Source: BOG-1155 sp963717985
Lineage (GTDB): Bacteria; Desulfobacterota; Syntrophorhabdia; Syntrophorhabdales; WCHB1-27
Direction of reading: 5' to 3'
NCBI GenBank assembly: GCA_963717985.1
Contig: CAVQYC010000006.1
Span: 186,001 to 250,000 of the forward strand
DNA: 64,000 bases
In this document: one piece after another, positions 41,926 through 51,444 of the stretch
How positions within the stretch are numbered: position 1 is the stretch's first letter
How the letters are laid out: every line of letters starts with the position of its first letter
Translations under genes and position numbers: made by a program
The notes under the pieces: model-generated
The model's input: the letters and a program-made list of their open reading frames with translations, nothing else
Databases searched by the model: none
What the model was told of the DNA's origin: nothing

Positions 41926-44873
41926 AACCTGCCGATCTTTCCATCTCCGCAAGCCCTAATGTGTATATGTTTGACTGGCGACAGATGAAGCGTTGGGGTA
42001 TGAGCGAGAAAAATTTGCCTCCTCACAGCATTGTTGCGTACAAAAAAATGACGCTCTGGGATCAATACAAATGGCTTATCATCGGCATAATTGTTTTTTG
42101 TACTATCGAGTCATTGCTCATCTTCATTCTCCTCATGCAGCGTATGATGCGGCGCAAGGCAGAGGCTGCGCTCTATAAAAGCGAAGAAAAATACCGTTCC
42201 ATCTTTGAAAACGCCGTAGAAGGTATATATCAGGCCACACCGGAAGGACACTTTATCAGCGCGAACCCTGCTTTTGTGAAAATGTTGGGGTATGAAACAC
42301 CGGAAGAGATGATGAACCATATTGCCGATGTCGAAAAACAGGTTTATGTGAACCCTGAAGCCAGGGTAAAAATCAGGCAACTAATGGAAGAACATAGTAT
42401 TGTGGAAGGCTTTGAAATGCAGCTTCATCGTAAGGATGGAGGAAACATCTGGACCGTAACCAATGCCCATGCGGTAAGGGATGGAACAGGGAAGGTGCTC
42501 CATTACGAGGGAACGATGGAGGACATCACCGACCGCAGAAGGACCGAAGATGAACTTCGTATTGCGCACCAGCGGCTTTTTGACATCATCGAGTTCCTTC
42601 CCGACGCTACCTTCGTCATAGACCATGAAAGAAAGGTGATCGCCTGGAATAAAGCCATGGAGGCAATGACGGGGATAAAGAAGGAGGATATCCTCGGAAA
42701 AGGGGACTATGCGTATGCAATGCCTTTTTATGGAGAACCACGGCCAATTCTCATTGACATGATCCTTGGGGGAGTCGAGAACAGCACAAACTGTTCTGAC
42801 GTGATTACCAGAGAAGGAGGTACTTTCTCTGTAGTGGCTTATGTGCCGATGACCTACCAAGGGAAGGGCGCATTCCTGTCGGCCACCGCATCGCCAGTCT
42901 TTGACACCGAAGGAAGGACCATCGGCGCCATTGAATCGATCAGGGACGTCACCGAGCACAAACGCGTTGAAAGGGAGCTTCAGGAATCTGAGGAACGCAG
43001 TCGGATAATAATTGACAGTTCCAACGATGGTATTGCCATTATGAAGGGGGATGAGCACCTCTATGTAAATCAGCGTTTTGTTGAAATGTTTGGCCATGAT
43101 GACCCCGACGAAATAATTGGAAAAAACAATCGCAAAACTGTACACCCCGATGATTTTCGACTCGTCGATGATATCAATGTCAGGCGACAAAGAGGTGAAC
43201 CCGTTCCTGCCAGATATGAATTTAAAGGCATCAAAAAAAACGGGACACCAATCTATCTTGATGTATCCGCAACTGGGACCAGATATAAAGGTGATCTTGT
43301 CTCCCTCGTTTACCTGCGTGACATCACCGAGCGCAAGGAGGCCGAAAAAGAAATCTCCAAAGAAAGGGAGAAACTGAAAACCCTCTCGGACAATGCCCCC
43401 TTCGGGATGGCCCTCATAGATAAGGATGGTTATTTCACCTATATCAACCCCAAATTTACTCAGTTGTTCGGGTTTGATCTCTCTCATGTCCCTGATGGCA
43501 GGACATGGTTCAGAAAGGTTTATCCAAATGCCGAATACAGACATATAGTGATATCGGCTTGGATTGAGGACTTGAGGTTTGCCCAACCCGGAACAGGGAA
43601 ACCAAGGGTCTTCACCGTTACATGCAAGGATGGAACAGAGAAGATCGTGAGCTTCAATACTTCGGTGCTTGTGTCCGGCGATTACCTGATGACCTGCGAA
43701 GATATCACGGAACTGAAGCACCTCGAATCCCAACTACGTCAGTCCCAAAAAGTGCAAGCCATAGGCACCCTCACCGGTGGTATTGCCCATGACTTCAACA
43801 ACATACTTATGGCCGTCATGGGATATGGTGCGCTTCTGCAAATGAGGATAGAGGAGGAAAGCCCTTTGCGTTCGTACATCGATGAGATACTATCCGGTTG
43901 CGAGAAGGCGGCTCAACTCACCCAGAGTCTTTTGGCCTTCAGCAGGCAGCGGCCGGTGATCTTAAACCCCCTTAACCTCAACGACATCGTCAGAGGGGCA
44001 GAAAAGCTTCTGAAAAGACTTGTCATAGAGGATATTGCCGTACGAACTATCCTTACTCCCGATGATATCATTGTCATGGCTGACGCAACGCAGATCGACC
44101 AGATACTCTTCAATCTTGCCACCAATGCCAGGGATGCCATGCCAAAGGGCGGAACCCTTGCTATAGAGACACGAGCGGTGGAATTTGATGAAGAGTTCAA
44201 ACGTTACCACGGGTATGGTGAGCCGGGCAGATATGCCCTTCTCTCTGTCTCCGATACAGGCACGGGCATGGATGAGGTGACGAGGGAAAAAATATTTGAC
44301 CCCTTCTTCACTACTAAGGAGGTGGGGAAAGGAACGGGTCTTGGTCTTTCCAGTGTGTACGGCACTGTGAAACAGCATAACGGATACATTACCGTGTACA
44401 GCGAACCGAACATGGGGACAACCTTTCATATTTACCTCCCTGTCGTGAGCAAGGGAGCCAAAAAAGAAGAGCCAGCCCAGGAGCCGGTCAAAGGTGGCAA
44501 TGAGACCGTCCTTGTGGCAGAAGATGATGAAGTGGTACGGCGCCTTCTCAGGGACGTGCTACGTCATCATGGATATAACGTTATTGAGGCAACCGACGGA
44601 GCAGATGCAATAAAAAACTTCAAAAACACAGATAGGATAGACCTTCTCATCCTCGACTCTATTATGCCCATAAAAAACGGGCGTGAAGCCTATGACGAGA
44701 TAAGCAAAATAAGACCGGGCATAAAAGTGCTCTTTACCAGCGGCTACACGAGAGATGTGATCCTCGACAAAGGCATCGAAGACAAGAAGTTTCACTTTAT
44801 CTCAAAACCTATTTCACCGAGTACCCTCCTGCAAAAAGTGAGAGAGGTACTGGATGAACAGGGTTTGCAGTAA
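41898..44873 (+). CDS. Multi-PAS hybrid histidine kinase (3' part of the frameshifted gene)
   Basis: A 991-residue frame. Residues 1-50 belong to the end of the substrate-binding domain. One TM (about 55-79; LIIGIIVFCTIESLLIFILL) follows, then four PAS domains (about 95-215, 220-350, 355-480, 485-605). The kinase core has GTLTGGIAHDFNNILMA, an ATP-binding domain with DTGTGMDE and GTGLGLSS, and a C-terminal receiver with LLILDSIMPIKNG. The intended protein is about 1260 residues with a periplasmic ligand sensor. As it stands the kinase would start at an internal ATG without a signal peptide. Either the frameshift is real and uncouples sensing, or it is an assembly error. No partner regulator lies beside it. 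Confidence 0.88.
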   Translation: MGLRILHGVKPADLSISASPNVYMFDWRQMKRWGMSEKNLPPHSIVAYKKMTLWDQYKWLIIGIIVFCTIESLLIFILLMQRMMRRKAEAALYKSEEKYRSIFENAVEGIYQATPEGHFISANPAFVKMLGYETPEEMMNHIADVEKQVYVNPEARVKIRQLMEEHSIVEGFEMQLHRKDGGNIWTVTNAHAVRDGTGKVLHYEGTMEDITDRRRTEDELRIAHQRLFDIIEFLPDATFVIDHERKVIAWNKAMEAMTGIKKEDILGKGDYAYAMPFYGEPRPILIDMILGGVENSTNCSDVITREGGTFSVVAYVPMTYQGKGAFLSATASPVFDTEGRTIGAIESIRDVTEHKRVERELQESEERSRIIIDSSNDGIAIMKGDEHLYVNQRFVEMFGHDDPDEIIGKNNRKTVHPDDFRLVDDINVRRQRGEPVPARYEFKGIKKNGTPIYLDVSATGTRYKGDLVSLVYLRDITERKEAEKEISKEREKLKTLSDNAPFGMALIDKDGYFTYINPKFTQLFGFDLSHVPDGRTWFRKVYPNAEYRHIVISAWIEDLRFAQPGTGKPRVFTVTCKDGTEKIVSFNTSVLVSGDYLMTCEDITELKHLESQLRQSQKVQAIGTLTGGIAHDFNNILMAVMGYGALLQMRIEEESPLRSYIDEILSGCEKAAQLTQSLLAFSRQRPVILNPLNLNDIVRGAEKLLKRLVIEDIAVRTILTPDDIIVMADATQIDQILFNLATNARDAMPKGGTLAIETRAVEFDEEFKRYHGYGEPGRYALLSVSDTGTGMDEVTREKIFDPFFTTKEVGKGTGLGLSSVYGTVKQHNGYITVYSEPNMGTTFHIYLPVVSKGAKKEEPAQEPVKGGNETVLVAEDDEVVRRLLRDVLRHHGYNVIEATDGADAIKNFKNTDRIDLLILDSIMPIKNGREAYDEISKIRPGIKVLFTSGYTRDVILDKGIEDKKFHFISKPISPSTLLQKVREVLDEQGLQ

Positions 44874-45227
44874 ACAGGATATAGGGCGGCAGACACGTTG
44901 TTGCTTTCATTGCGTTGCAGTCCGTCGCACACTTCTTTCCGTAACCCACACCCATCCACGGAAGAGCGTAAACTTGACTTGCACCCTTCCCTCCGGCCCC
45001 CTACCCCCCCTGAAACCATCCACTTTAGTCAACCCCCCCCTCCTGGAAGGCTTGTGAGAGAAGGGAATCCTAAAGAAGGGTGCTGAAACTGTTAGTGAAC
45101 AATCCGTGCTGAAAAGGGTAAAAGGAGGGTAAAGCACAGTAAAAGATGGCAAAAAGGACCGGTTTTGCGCTAATATAAGAGACAGAATTACGAGAGTTGC
45201 CCCGCAATCCAAAGAAAGAGGTGCGCT
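44874..45227. other. Intergenic region, no gene recognised
   Basis: About 350 bases. It contains C-rich tracts (runs of seven and eight C around 45006 and 45035) and A/G-rich stretches before the next gene (ggtaaaaggagggtaaag). No hairpin with a T run and no supported small gene were seen. Confidence 0.5.
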
Positions 45228-46295
45228 ATGGACGCAAAGAAACCGGAGCCAAAGAAGCTGTCGATGACCAGCACTAAGCAGGAGATGCTCGATGCATATC
45301 ATGTCGTGCTTAAGCAAGTGCAGGACAAGGATGGAGCCGAGCTGAAGCCTGAGAAGAAGCTGGAAGAGAAGAAGCACCAGGAGGCGGTTCAGGTCGCCCT
45401 CGCCCTCTCGTCGGACGGAGCATCACGGGAGATAGCCAATCTTAAGCTGGAGATCGGAAAGATGCTCACCCAGATTTCAGACAAACTGGATGACGAGGTG
45501 TCCAAGTTCAGGAAAATAGAGGAAGCGGTCCGGTTCAAGGAGAAGGAACTGGAAGAGTTTTATGGTATCGAGAAGAATGCGCTATCTCTCGGGGCACTCA
45601 TCGAAGCGCAAAACGGAAAGCAGCAGGAATTTGAATCGAAAATGGCGGCAGACAAGGAACAACTGACGCGGGAAATTGAGAGCACGCGGCTGCGGTGGGC
45701 AGAAGAGAAACAGGCGCGGGAAGCAGAAGCCAAGGAATGGGACGCGGCTGAGAAGAAACGGCGCGATCGTGAGCGCGAAGAATTCGATTACGGCTTCAAA
45801 CGGGACCAGAAATTGGCGATAGAGGGGCTGGAAGACCAAAAGGCGCGCCTCGAAAAGGAGATCGCAACGAAGCGGGCACAAGCCGAGGAAGGGCTGGCAA
45901 CCAGAGAGAAAGCCATAGCGGAAAAAGAGGGTGAATTGCAGGATCTGCAGAAACGGGCAGTCATATTCCCGAAGGAACTGGAATCTGCCGTTGCGAAAGT
46001 AATAAAGGAAACGACCGACCGGCTCACGCTGAATGCACAGAGCCGTGAGGAGCTGCTGAAAAAGGAGTTCGACGGTGAGCGGAACGTATTGAAGACCCGT
46101 GTGGAGGCGTTCGATAAGACGGTGAAGGACCAGCACGAGCAGATCGCAAAGCTCTCGGCGCAGTTAGAGAAAGCGTACCAGAAGATAGAGGATGTGGCGG
46201 TCAAGACGATCGAGGGAGCGGCGAATACGCAGTCTCTGAGCAACCTGCAGCAGCTTTTGAGCGATCAGTTGCGCAAACAGACGCAGGAGCGGTGA
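45228..46295 (+). CDS. Long coiled-coil protein of unknown function
   Basis: A 355-residue, highly charged protein with no signal peptide or membrane segment. Coiled coil is predicted over most of residues 65-300, with E/K/R-rich heptads (EKKRRDREREEF, KARLEKEIATKRAQAEEGLATREKAIAEKEGELQDLQK). A less regular middle part contains RAVIFPKELESAVAKVIKETTDRL. A short non-coiled C-terminus reads AANTQSLSNLQQLLSDQL. I do not recognise the family. The GAAAGAGG box precedes the ATG. It stands alone, followed by a hairpin. Confidence 0.8.
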   Translation: MDAKKPEPKKLSMTSTKQEMLDAYHVVLKQVQDKDGAELKPEKKLEEKKHQEAVQVALALSSDGASREIANLKLEIGKMLTQISDKLDDEVSKFRKIEEAVRFKEKELEEFYGIEKNALSLGALIEAQNGKQQEFESKMAADKEQLTREIESTRLRWAEEKQAREAEAKEWDAAEKKRRDREREEFDYGFKRDQKLAIEGLEDQKARLEKEIATKRAQAEEGLATREKAIAEKEGELQDLQKRAVIFPKELESAVAKVIKETTDRLTLNAQSREELLKKEFDGERNVLKTRVEAFDKTVKDQHEQIAKLSAQLEKAYQKIEDVAVKTIEGAANTQSLSNLQQLLSDQLRKQTQER

Positions 46296-46339
46296 TACCG
46301 GGTCGGAGCGGGAAAAGCACCCAGCCCCTCAATCAAAAA

Positions 46340-46381
46340 GGGCTTTAAAGAGAGCACGCGATGTTGTTCTCTTTAAAGCCC
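46340..46381. terminator. Strong hairpin after the coiled-coil gene
   Basis: 14-bp perfect stem: gggctttaaagaga (46340-46353) with tctctttaaagccc (46368-46381). On the minus strand the stem is followed by a TTTTT run, while the plus strand has only gttaaaaaa after it. Its position 3' of a plus-strand gene suggests termination there, but the T run faces the other way, so direction is unclear. Confidence 0.6.
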
Positions 46382-46609
46382 GTTAAAAAAGCTCCCTGGC
46401 CGAGACGTTCAGCAAAACTTCTTCCGATACGCCTTTTCGTTTCTCATGATCCCCGTGCAGCAAAAAAACCGCGACGGCCTATGTCTTTGGTCGATCTTGA
46501 ACTGGCGTATAGCACATGCAAATGCTAGAATATAGACCACGTCTGGTATTCCCACATTATGATTTATTCTCGCACATATGGGACACACGGGCCCGTGAGG
46601 ATAAAAACG

Positions 46610-47137
46610 ATGTTCTACAGGTTTGACGGAAGGCAGCCGGTTGTCGGGATCGGCACGTACGTGAGCGAGACGGCAATTGTAATAGGCGACGTGAGGATCG
46701 GCGAGCGCTGCTATATAGGCCATGGGGCTATCTTGCGGGGCGACTACGGCGCCATCGAGATAGGTGACGAAACAACGGTCGAGGAAGGAGCAATCATACA
46801 TGCTCCTCCTGACAAGTGTTGTTCCATCGGCAACGGCGTCGTCCTGGGCCACGGGGCGATCGTCCATGCAAAGCGGCTGGGCGACTATTCAGGTGTGGGT
46901 ATGGGCGCTGTCCTGAGCATCCGATCGGAGATCGGCAGATACTCCGTCGTGGCGGAAGGGGCCGTTGTGAAGCAGGAACAGAAGATATCGGACTCGGTGG
47001 TAGTGGCGGGCAACCCGGCAAAAAAAATCAGGGACGTGTCGGAGAAAGAAATAAAGTTCTGGGACTATGCGAGAAGGCTTTATGTGGAGCTGGCAGAAAA
47101 GTACTGTAGGCTTGGCATGGAAAGGATAAACCTCTGA
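46610..47137 (+). CDS. Gamma-class carbonic anhydrase-like hexapeptide protein
   Basis: A 175-residue left-handed beta-helix protein. It has AILRGDYGAIEIGDETTVEEGAIIHA-type repeats and further histidines in LGHGAIVHA, giving the three zinc ligands of gamma carbonic anhydrases (IIH, LGH and IVH region). Related proteins include PaaY and CaiE-type thioesterases, so carbonic anhydrase activity is likely but not certain. The ATG at 46610 after GTGAGG is preferred over the ATG at 46559. Confidence 0.88.
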   Translation: MFYRFDGRQPVVGIGTYVSETAIVIGDVRIGERCYIGHGAILRGDYGAIEIGDETTVEEGAIIHAPPDKCCSIGNGVVLGHGAIVHAKRLGDYSGVGMGAVLSIRSEIGRYSVVAEGAVVKQEQKISDSVVVAGNPAKKIRDVSEKEIKFWDYARRLYVELAEKYCRLGMERINL

Positions 47138-47171
47138 AACCTTCCCTTGTGGCCAACGTGCGCGGGTTCGG

Positions 47172-48182
47172 CTAGGGCTTTTGAAGTCCCGGGAGTGCCC
47201 CTCGGTAGGCTTCCTCGTACCTCTCTATTTCGTACCTGCTGCCGATGGCGAAGGGGATGCGCTGATGCACACTTTCGGGCTGTATGTCGCTGACCCTCAT
47301 CTTTCCGGTCGTTGCCCCGCCCCCTGCCTGTTCGGCGATCAGGGCAAGGGGGGCACACTCGTAGAGGAGTCTCAGCTTCCCTTTAGGCCGTGTATCGTCC
47401 TCGGGGTAGAAGTAGATGCCTCCCCTGTGAAGGATTTGATGGAGGTCGGCAACGAGCGCTCCGGAGTAGCGCAGGGCATACCGGCCCTTCCCTTCCGCGG
47501 CAACAGCGTCGACAAACCTCCTTGCCCGCTCGCCCCATATCCCGTAATTGCCAAAGTTGGAGGCCATGGTCTTTCCCCGATCCGGCATATGAACACTGTC
47601 GTGATCCAGGACGAATTCCCCGATCTCCTCGTCAAGAACGAAGCTATGCACCCCGTCTCCGGCGCTGTACACAAGGATCGTGGAAGTTCCGTACATGATG
47701 TACCCGGCGGCAACCTGGTCCGCTCCTTTACGCAGGATGGATTCCTCTACGGAGCCTTTCAGGCTGCGCACCGAGAAAATGGAGCCGATGACGCAGTCCA
47801 CGTCGAGGTTGGATGAGCCATCGATGGGGTCCACGAGGACGACGTATCTTCCCGGAGCCCCATTGGACTCCATGATCAGAGGCTGTTCCATTTCCTCGGA
47901 AACAATGGCTCCGACAATATCGACGTACTCGAAGGCCTCGATGAAGATGGCGTTGCCCAACTCATCCAGCTTCCTCACCTGCTCGCCCTGCACATTCACC
48001 CCGCCGGTGAGGCCCGTCAGCGCCTCCAGTGCTGCACGCCGCATGTAGCTGGAGATGATCTTGCCGACGGTGCCGACTTGGTCCATGACCCGTGTTAGCT
48101 CACCGGCGGCTCCAGGATAAACCCTTTGCCGCTGGACGAGAAACCGGTTAAGTGTCATGTGTCTGGGTTTCTTCTCTGCCAT
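47172..48182 (-). CDS. fbp: Fructose-1,6-bisphosphatase, class I
   Basis: A 336-residue phosphatase of gluconeogenesis. The metal and catalytic motif is VLVDPIDGSSNLDVDCVIGSIFS. The C-terminal sugar-binding part has KGKLRLLYECAPLALIAEQAGG and then the active-site region QPESVHQRIPFAIGS. The regulatory AMP site of enteric enzymes cannot be judged. It converges on the carbonic anhydrase gene with 34 bp between them. Confidence 0.95.
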   Translation of the reverse strand: MAEKKPRHMTLNRFLVQRQRVYPGAAGELTRVMDQVGTVGKIISSYMRRAALEALTGLTGGVNVQGEQVRKLDELGNAIFIEAFEYVDIVGAIVSEEMEQPLIMESNGAPGRYVVLVDPIDGSSNLDVDCVIGSIFSVRSLKGSVEESILRKGADQVAAGYIMYGTSTILVYSAGDGVHSFVLDEEIGEFVLDHDSVHMPDRGKTMASNFGNYGIWGERARRFVDAVAAEGKGRYALRYSGALVADLHQILHRGGIYFYPEDDTRPKGKLRLLYECAPLALIAEQAGGGATTGKMRVSDIQPESVHQRIPFAIGSRYEIERYEEAYRGALPGLQKP

Positions 48183-48419
48183 CTGGTCACACCATCCCTT
48201 TCGATCCCTGCCCGGCGCCCTATGGTCCCGCCAACCCTACGTCTAGGGTAATCGCCGGGATGGCACGAGGCAACAATCTTCGGTCCGGAGCCTTCGAGCT
48301 TTGAACCTCGCCATTATCGTTCGTAATCTGCTTAAGGGGCTGCCGGCAGGGCGGAGCAGCCGTGGGTTGCTTTCTTTGGAAGATTTTGCATGATAACAGG
48401 CGGCGAGGTGTGTAATAAT

Positions 48420-49562
48420 ATGCATTATCGAGCAGAAAGTATGGGAGAAGGCGACAAAAAGAACCAACCGAGCACAATGGCAGGCCGCGGAAAAGCGCCG
48501 GGGGACCGGATCGTGTGGCACAATTCCCCCAACCGGACGTTCAGGGCAGATGTGACGGAAGTAACCATGGGCCGGGAAGAGATACACATCACCTTCGGCG
48601 CGGCTCAGCCCCAGGCTGAAGACCTCGACAAGCTGACGGTCAGCCTCCTTGGCCGCACCGTCTTGACGCCCTTCATGGCTAAAAGGTTCGCAATTGCCCT
48701 GCATGACGCCTTGCAGGGACATGAGGCAATCCATGGTCCCATCGGACCCGACTTCATGGCCGCAAACGACCCGTCTGCGCCTGCGGGGGAAAGGGCCTCC
48801 AGTCAGAGAAGCCTGCTCCTCGGGCTCATCAACGGTCTTCACGTGGAGTTCGGCTTTGAGCGTTCTTTCAAGATCTTCCGCGGCGCCCTGCTTACGAACC
48901 GCTTCCTCCTGTCCCTGCACAGGGATGCCATACCACGGGAAAAGATGCTCGATCTTTGTCGCAATCTCGGCCTGCCCGATGTGTTTTGGGCGCCCCTCCT
49001 GCAAAACCTGCCCGACACAAAACTCGTTCATTTCGGCTTTGAAGAGAACGAAAAGGGGTCCGTCTACAAGGTCTATCTGGAGCTAAGCCTGAAGAGCCGC
49101 TTTTATCCATTTCTCCTGTACCTCGGCTTTAAGTGGGACCCGTCGGACCACGCCGCGGCCGCACTTGCGCGGTACACCTGCTATCCTTCTCTTACCCCTA
49201 AGGACATGACGGAAAGATTATCCGCTGCCTTTGACGGACCCGGCGCCGCCGAGCCTCTTGAGATAGCAAAAGGCATTGTGACCACGGCCTCCGCCATCAC
49301 TCAGGATATCCTCTACCTTGACGTGACCGAGGACAACAACCGGAGGAGCTCGTTCGACATAAACATGTACAGGGCAGGTCTTCGATTAGAGGCGCTCTAC
49401 CCCTTGCTTATAAGGATGAGGGACCACTATTCGATCCCTTCGAAACAATTCCATGCCTTCTTTGAGGCAAGCAAGGGCAAAAAGTTCGGCCACCTGTCGG
49501 GCGGCACAGACAGGGAAGGGCGCGATTTTTTTACCATTTACTTCGGGGTGGAAGAACATTGA
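48420..49562 (+). CDS. Unknown protein A of a four-gene biosynthetic-type cluster
   Basis: A 380-residue soluble protein with no signal peptide or TM segment and no family I recognise. The C-terminal half alternates beta strands and helices: KLVHFGFEENEKGS then VYKVYLELS, and ITQDILYLDVTEDNNRRS, INMYRAGLRLEALYPLLIRM, ending in RDFFTIYFG. The spacing resembles the C-terminal part of protein C (50515-51444). Both loosely recall the repeated alpha-beta-beta-alpha barrel of aromatic prenyltransferases, which is a weak inference. ATG 48420 has a GAGGTG box nine bases upstream; ATG 48390 is an alternative. The stop overlaps the radical SAM start. Confidence 0.8.
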   Translation: MHYRAESMGEGDKKNQPSTMAGRGKAPGDRIVWHNSPNRTFRADVTEVTMGREEIHITFGAAQPQAEDLDKLTVSLLGRTVLTPFMAKRFAIALHDALQGHEAIHGPIGPDFMAANDPSAPAGERASSQRSLLLGLINGLHVEFGFERSFKIFRGALLTNRFLLSLHRDAIPREKMLDLCRNLGLPDVFWAPLLQNLPDTKLVHFGFEENEKGSVYKVYLELSLKSRFYPFLLYLGFKWDPSDHAAAALARYTCYPSLTPKDMTERLSAAFDGPGAAEPLEIAKGIVTTASAITQDILYLDVTEDNNRRSSFDINMYRAGLRLEALYPLLIRMRDHYSIPSKQFHAFFEASKGKKFGHLSGGTDREGRDFFTIYFGVEEH

Positions 49563-50518
49563 TCTCGGAGACGCAAGACCCGGGCAGCCGGATGAAGGGA
49601 CAGGAAGTGGGGAATGACGCGATAGGCCGGTCGAGGATCGCTCTCGCCGGTTACACGGTCATTCCTCTCTGGTATGGGTGCAACAATAAGTGTGTGATAT
49701 GCATGCTCGCCCCGGTAAAGGGAAAACTGCCGGCTATCGATTTTGATCTCTTCAAGAAGCTCGTCATAGGCATCGTCAGTAGCGGCAGGTGCAGGCGCCT
49801 GATCCTTTCAGGGGCGGAGGTCACTACCTTTCCTCACCTGGAGAGATACGTCGCCTTCGCCGCCGCCCTTGGCTACTTCGAAACAATACAGATACAAACA
49901 AACGGAAGAAGACTGAGCGACGCCGGTTATCTGCGCCGGCTGATCGACGCCGGCGTGAATGAATTTTTCATCAGCATCCACGGGCCGCGCCAGGTCCACG
50001 ACGCCATTTCCCGTGTGCCCGGTTCCTATGATCAAACGATGGAGGGTGTCGCCAATCTTCAGGACTATCAGGTCAATGTGCTGACGAACACGGTCTGCAC
50101 CCGTCTCAACTATACCCACGTACCCGCCCTCATCGAAGATATAGCGCGCAAGAAGGTGAGCGAGATGCATCTCTGGAACTTCTTCCCCATGGAGGAAAGG
50201 GACTCGAAAGACCTGATCGTCCCTATGAAGGACTTGCTGGCAGTGCTCGCCGACGTGCTCCCGCATCTGAGATCTGCCCAAAAGCCCCTGGTGCTCAAGG
50301 CCTTCCCCGAATGTCTTCCCCTTTCCGATCCGGTTGTTGTAGACAGCGACTTTCCCCCGACCCTCATCCCTGACGTCTTCTGGGAGACCTTGGGGAAAAG
50401 CGGGTTCGGCGCCTGCGGCTACAGGGATGCATGTAAGGCGAAAACGTGCTGGGGCCTTTCCCGCCCCTATATCGCAGCATATGGAGATGAGAGGAGCATA
50501 CTGTCGCCTATCAGATGA
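49559..50518 (+). CDS. Radical SAM enzyme of a four-gene cluster
   Basis: 319 residues counting from a TTG that overlaps the upstream stop; an ATG at 49592 is an alternative. The 4Fe-4S cysteines that cleave SAM are Cys41, Cys45 and Cys48 in GCNNKCVICM. The glycine-rich SAM segment follows at LILSGAEVTTFP. Later strands include IQTNGRRLS and FFISIHGP. Three C-terminal cysteines (286, 292, 297; CGYRDACKAKTC) could bind a second cluster, similar in idea to SPASM/twitch enzymes. Reaction unknown. ATGA overlap with the next gene. Confidence 0.9.
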   Translation: MISETQDPGSRMKGQEVGNDAIGRSRIALAGYTVIPLWYGCNNKCVICMLAPVKGKLPAIDFDLFKKLVIGIVSSGRCRRLILSGAEVTTFPHLERYVAFAAALGYFETIQIQTNGRRLSDAGYLRRLIDAGVNEFFISIHGPRQVHDAISRVPGSYDQTMEGVANLQDYQVNVLTNTVCTRLNYTHVPALIEDIARKKVSEMHLWNFFPMEERDSKDLIVPMKDLLAVLADVLPHLRSAQKPLVLKAFPECLPLSDPVVVDSDFPPTLIPDVFWETLGKSGFGACGYRDACKAKTCWGLSRPYIAAYGDERSILSPIR

Positions 50519-51444
50519 GGCGGCTCGCACAAACAGCCGGAGGGCGACGTGAGGCCAGGATCAACGAAGCCATGAAAGAGACAATAATCAGGCCGGAGTA
50601 TACGACCGAGGCGGACATTTTTTTTAATTACGCCCTGTGGCCTTACAAGCCGGCTGTCCCCTACGCAAATAAGTTCAGATCGATAAACCTGCTCCTTCAT
50701 TCATTTGAGATTGCAGGGGCCGATGAACGCATGTTCCGGCTCGTGGGAGGGTTACGGGAGGCGGTAGGCGCCTCCAACACGGTGTGGGGGGTGAAGCGCA
50801 TAGGCGAGAGCGTCAGGTGGGAGTTCTATTTCTATGACTACGGGAGAAGCAGGAGACAGAGGTCGATCTCGCTTGTCCTCGATGCGCTCAAACCCTTTGT
50901 CTCAAGCCCGCTGAAGCCGAACGAGAACCTCCTTTATTTCATGTTCTCTCTCGACATCGACAATGCGCTCGCGACGGGTAAAAGAAACCTGGAAGAGCTG
51001 CACATGTACATCGGTAATCCGGGCAGCGCCGTCTCGTCCGGTATTTGCTATGCCCTTACCCCCGAGGGAAGCCGGCTGGAAAATTTCTACTTCTTTTTCG
51101 ATGCACAAAAGCAACTCGACGAGGTCTTCGCGAAGGCAGCCTGCTCGGCCCATATCGATATCGCAAGGATCGGGGTCGATCACATTGTCCGGCCTGAATT
51201 AAGGGATTGCAGGACGATCTGCATCGCCAACAAACAGGGGAACGACTGCATCTATTTCGCGGGGATAAAGCTGGACCAGTTCATCTTTTTTCTGAAAGAA
51301 CTCAACTATCCGGAGGAAACCATCTCCTTCGTGGAAAAGAACAGATCCATGCTGGACCACCTGGAGTATGACGTGGGGTTCGACTACAGGATGGACGGAA
51401 GCGATCTGGTGATCCTGAAAAGCGGCTACTATGGAATATTCTGA
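50515..51444 (+). CDS. Unknown protein C of a four-gene biosynthetic-type cluster
   Basis: A 309-residue soluble protein, no signal peptide. Alternating strands and helices: VRWEFYFYDYGRS, LLYFMFSLDIDNAL, LEELHMYIGNP, RLENFYFFFDAQ, RTICIANKQGNDCIYFAGIKLDQFIFFLKEL and a final LVILKSGYYGIF. The last 90 residues line up in pattern with the end of protein A (helix after IYFAG/INMYRAG, then a final aromatic strand). No known family was recognised. It overlaps the radical SAM gene by ATGA and the methyltransferase gene by 14 bp. Confidence 0.8.
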   Translation: MRRLAQTAGGRREARINEAMKETIIRPEYTTEADIFFNYALWPYKPAVPYANKFRSINLLLHSFEIAGADERMFRLVGGLREAVGASNTVWGVKRIGESVRWEFYFYDYGRSRRQRSISLVLDALKPFVSSPLKPNENLLYFMFSLDIDNALATGKRNLEELHMYIGNPGSAVSSGICYALTPEGSRLENFYFFFDAQKQLDEVFAKAACSAHIDIARIGVDHIVRPELRDCRTICIANKQGNDCIYFAGIKLDQFIFFLKELNYPEETISFVEKNRSMLDHLEYDVGFDYRMDGSDLVILKSGYYGIF

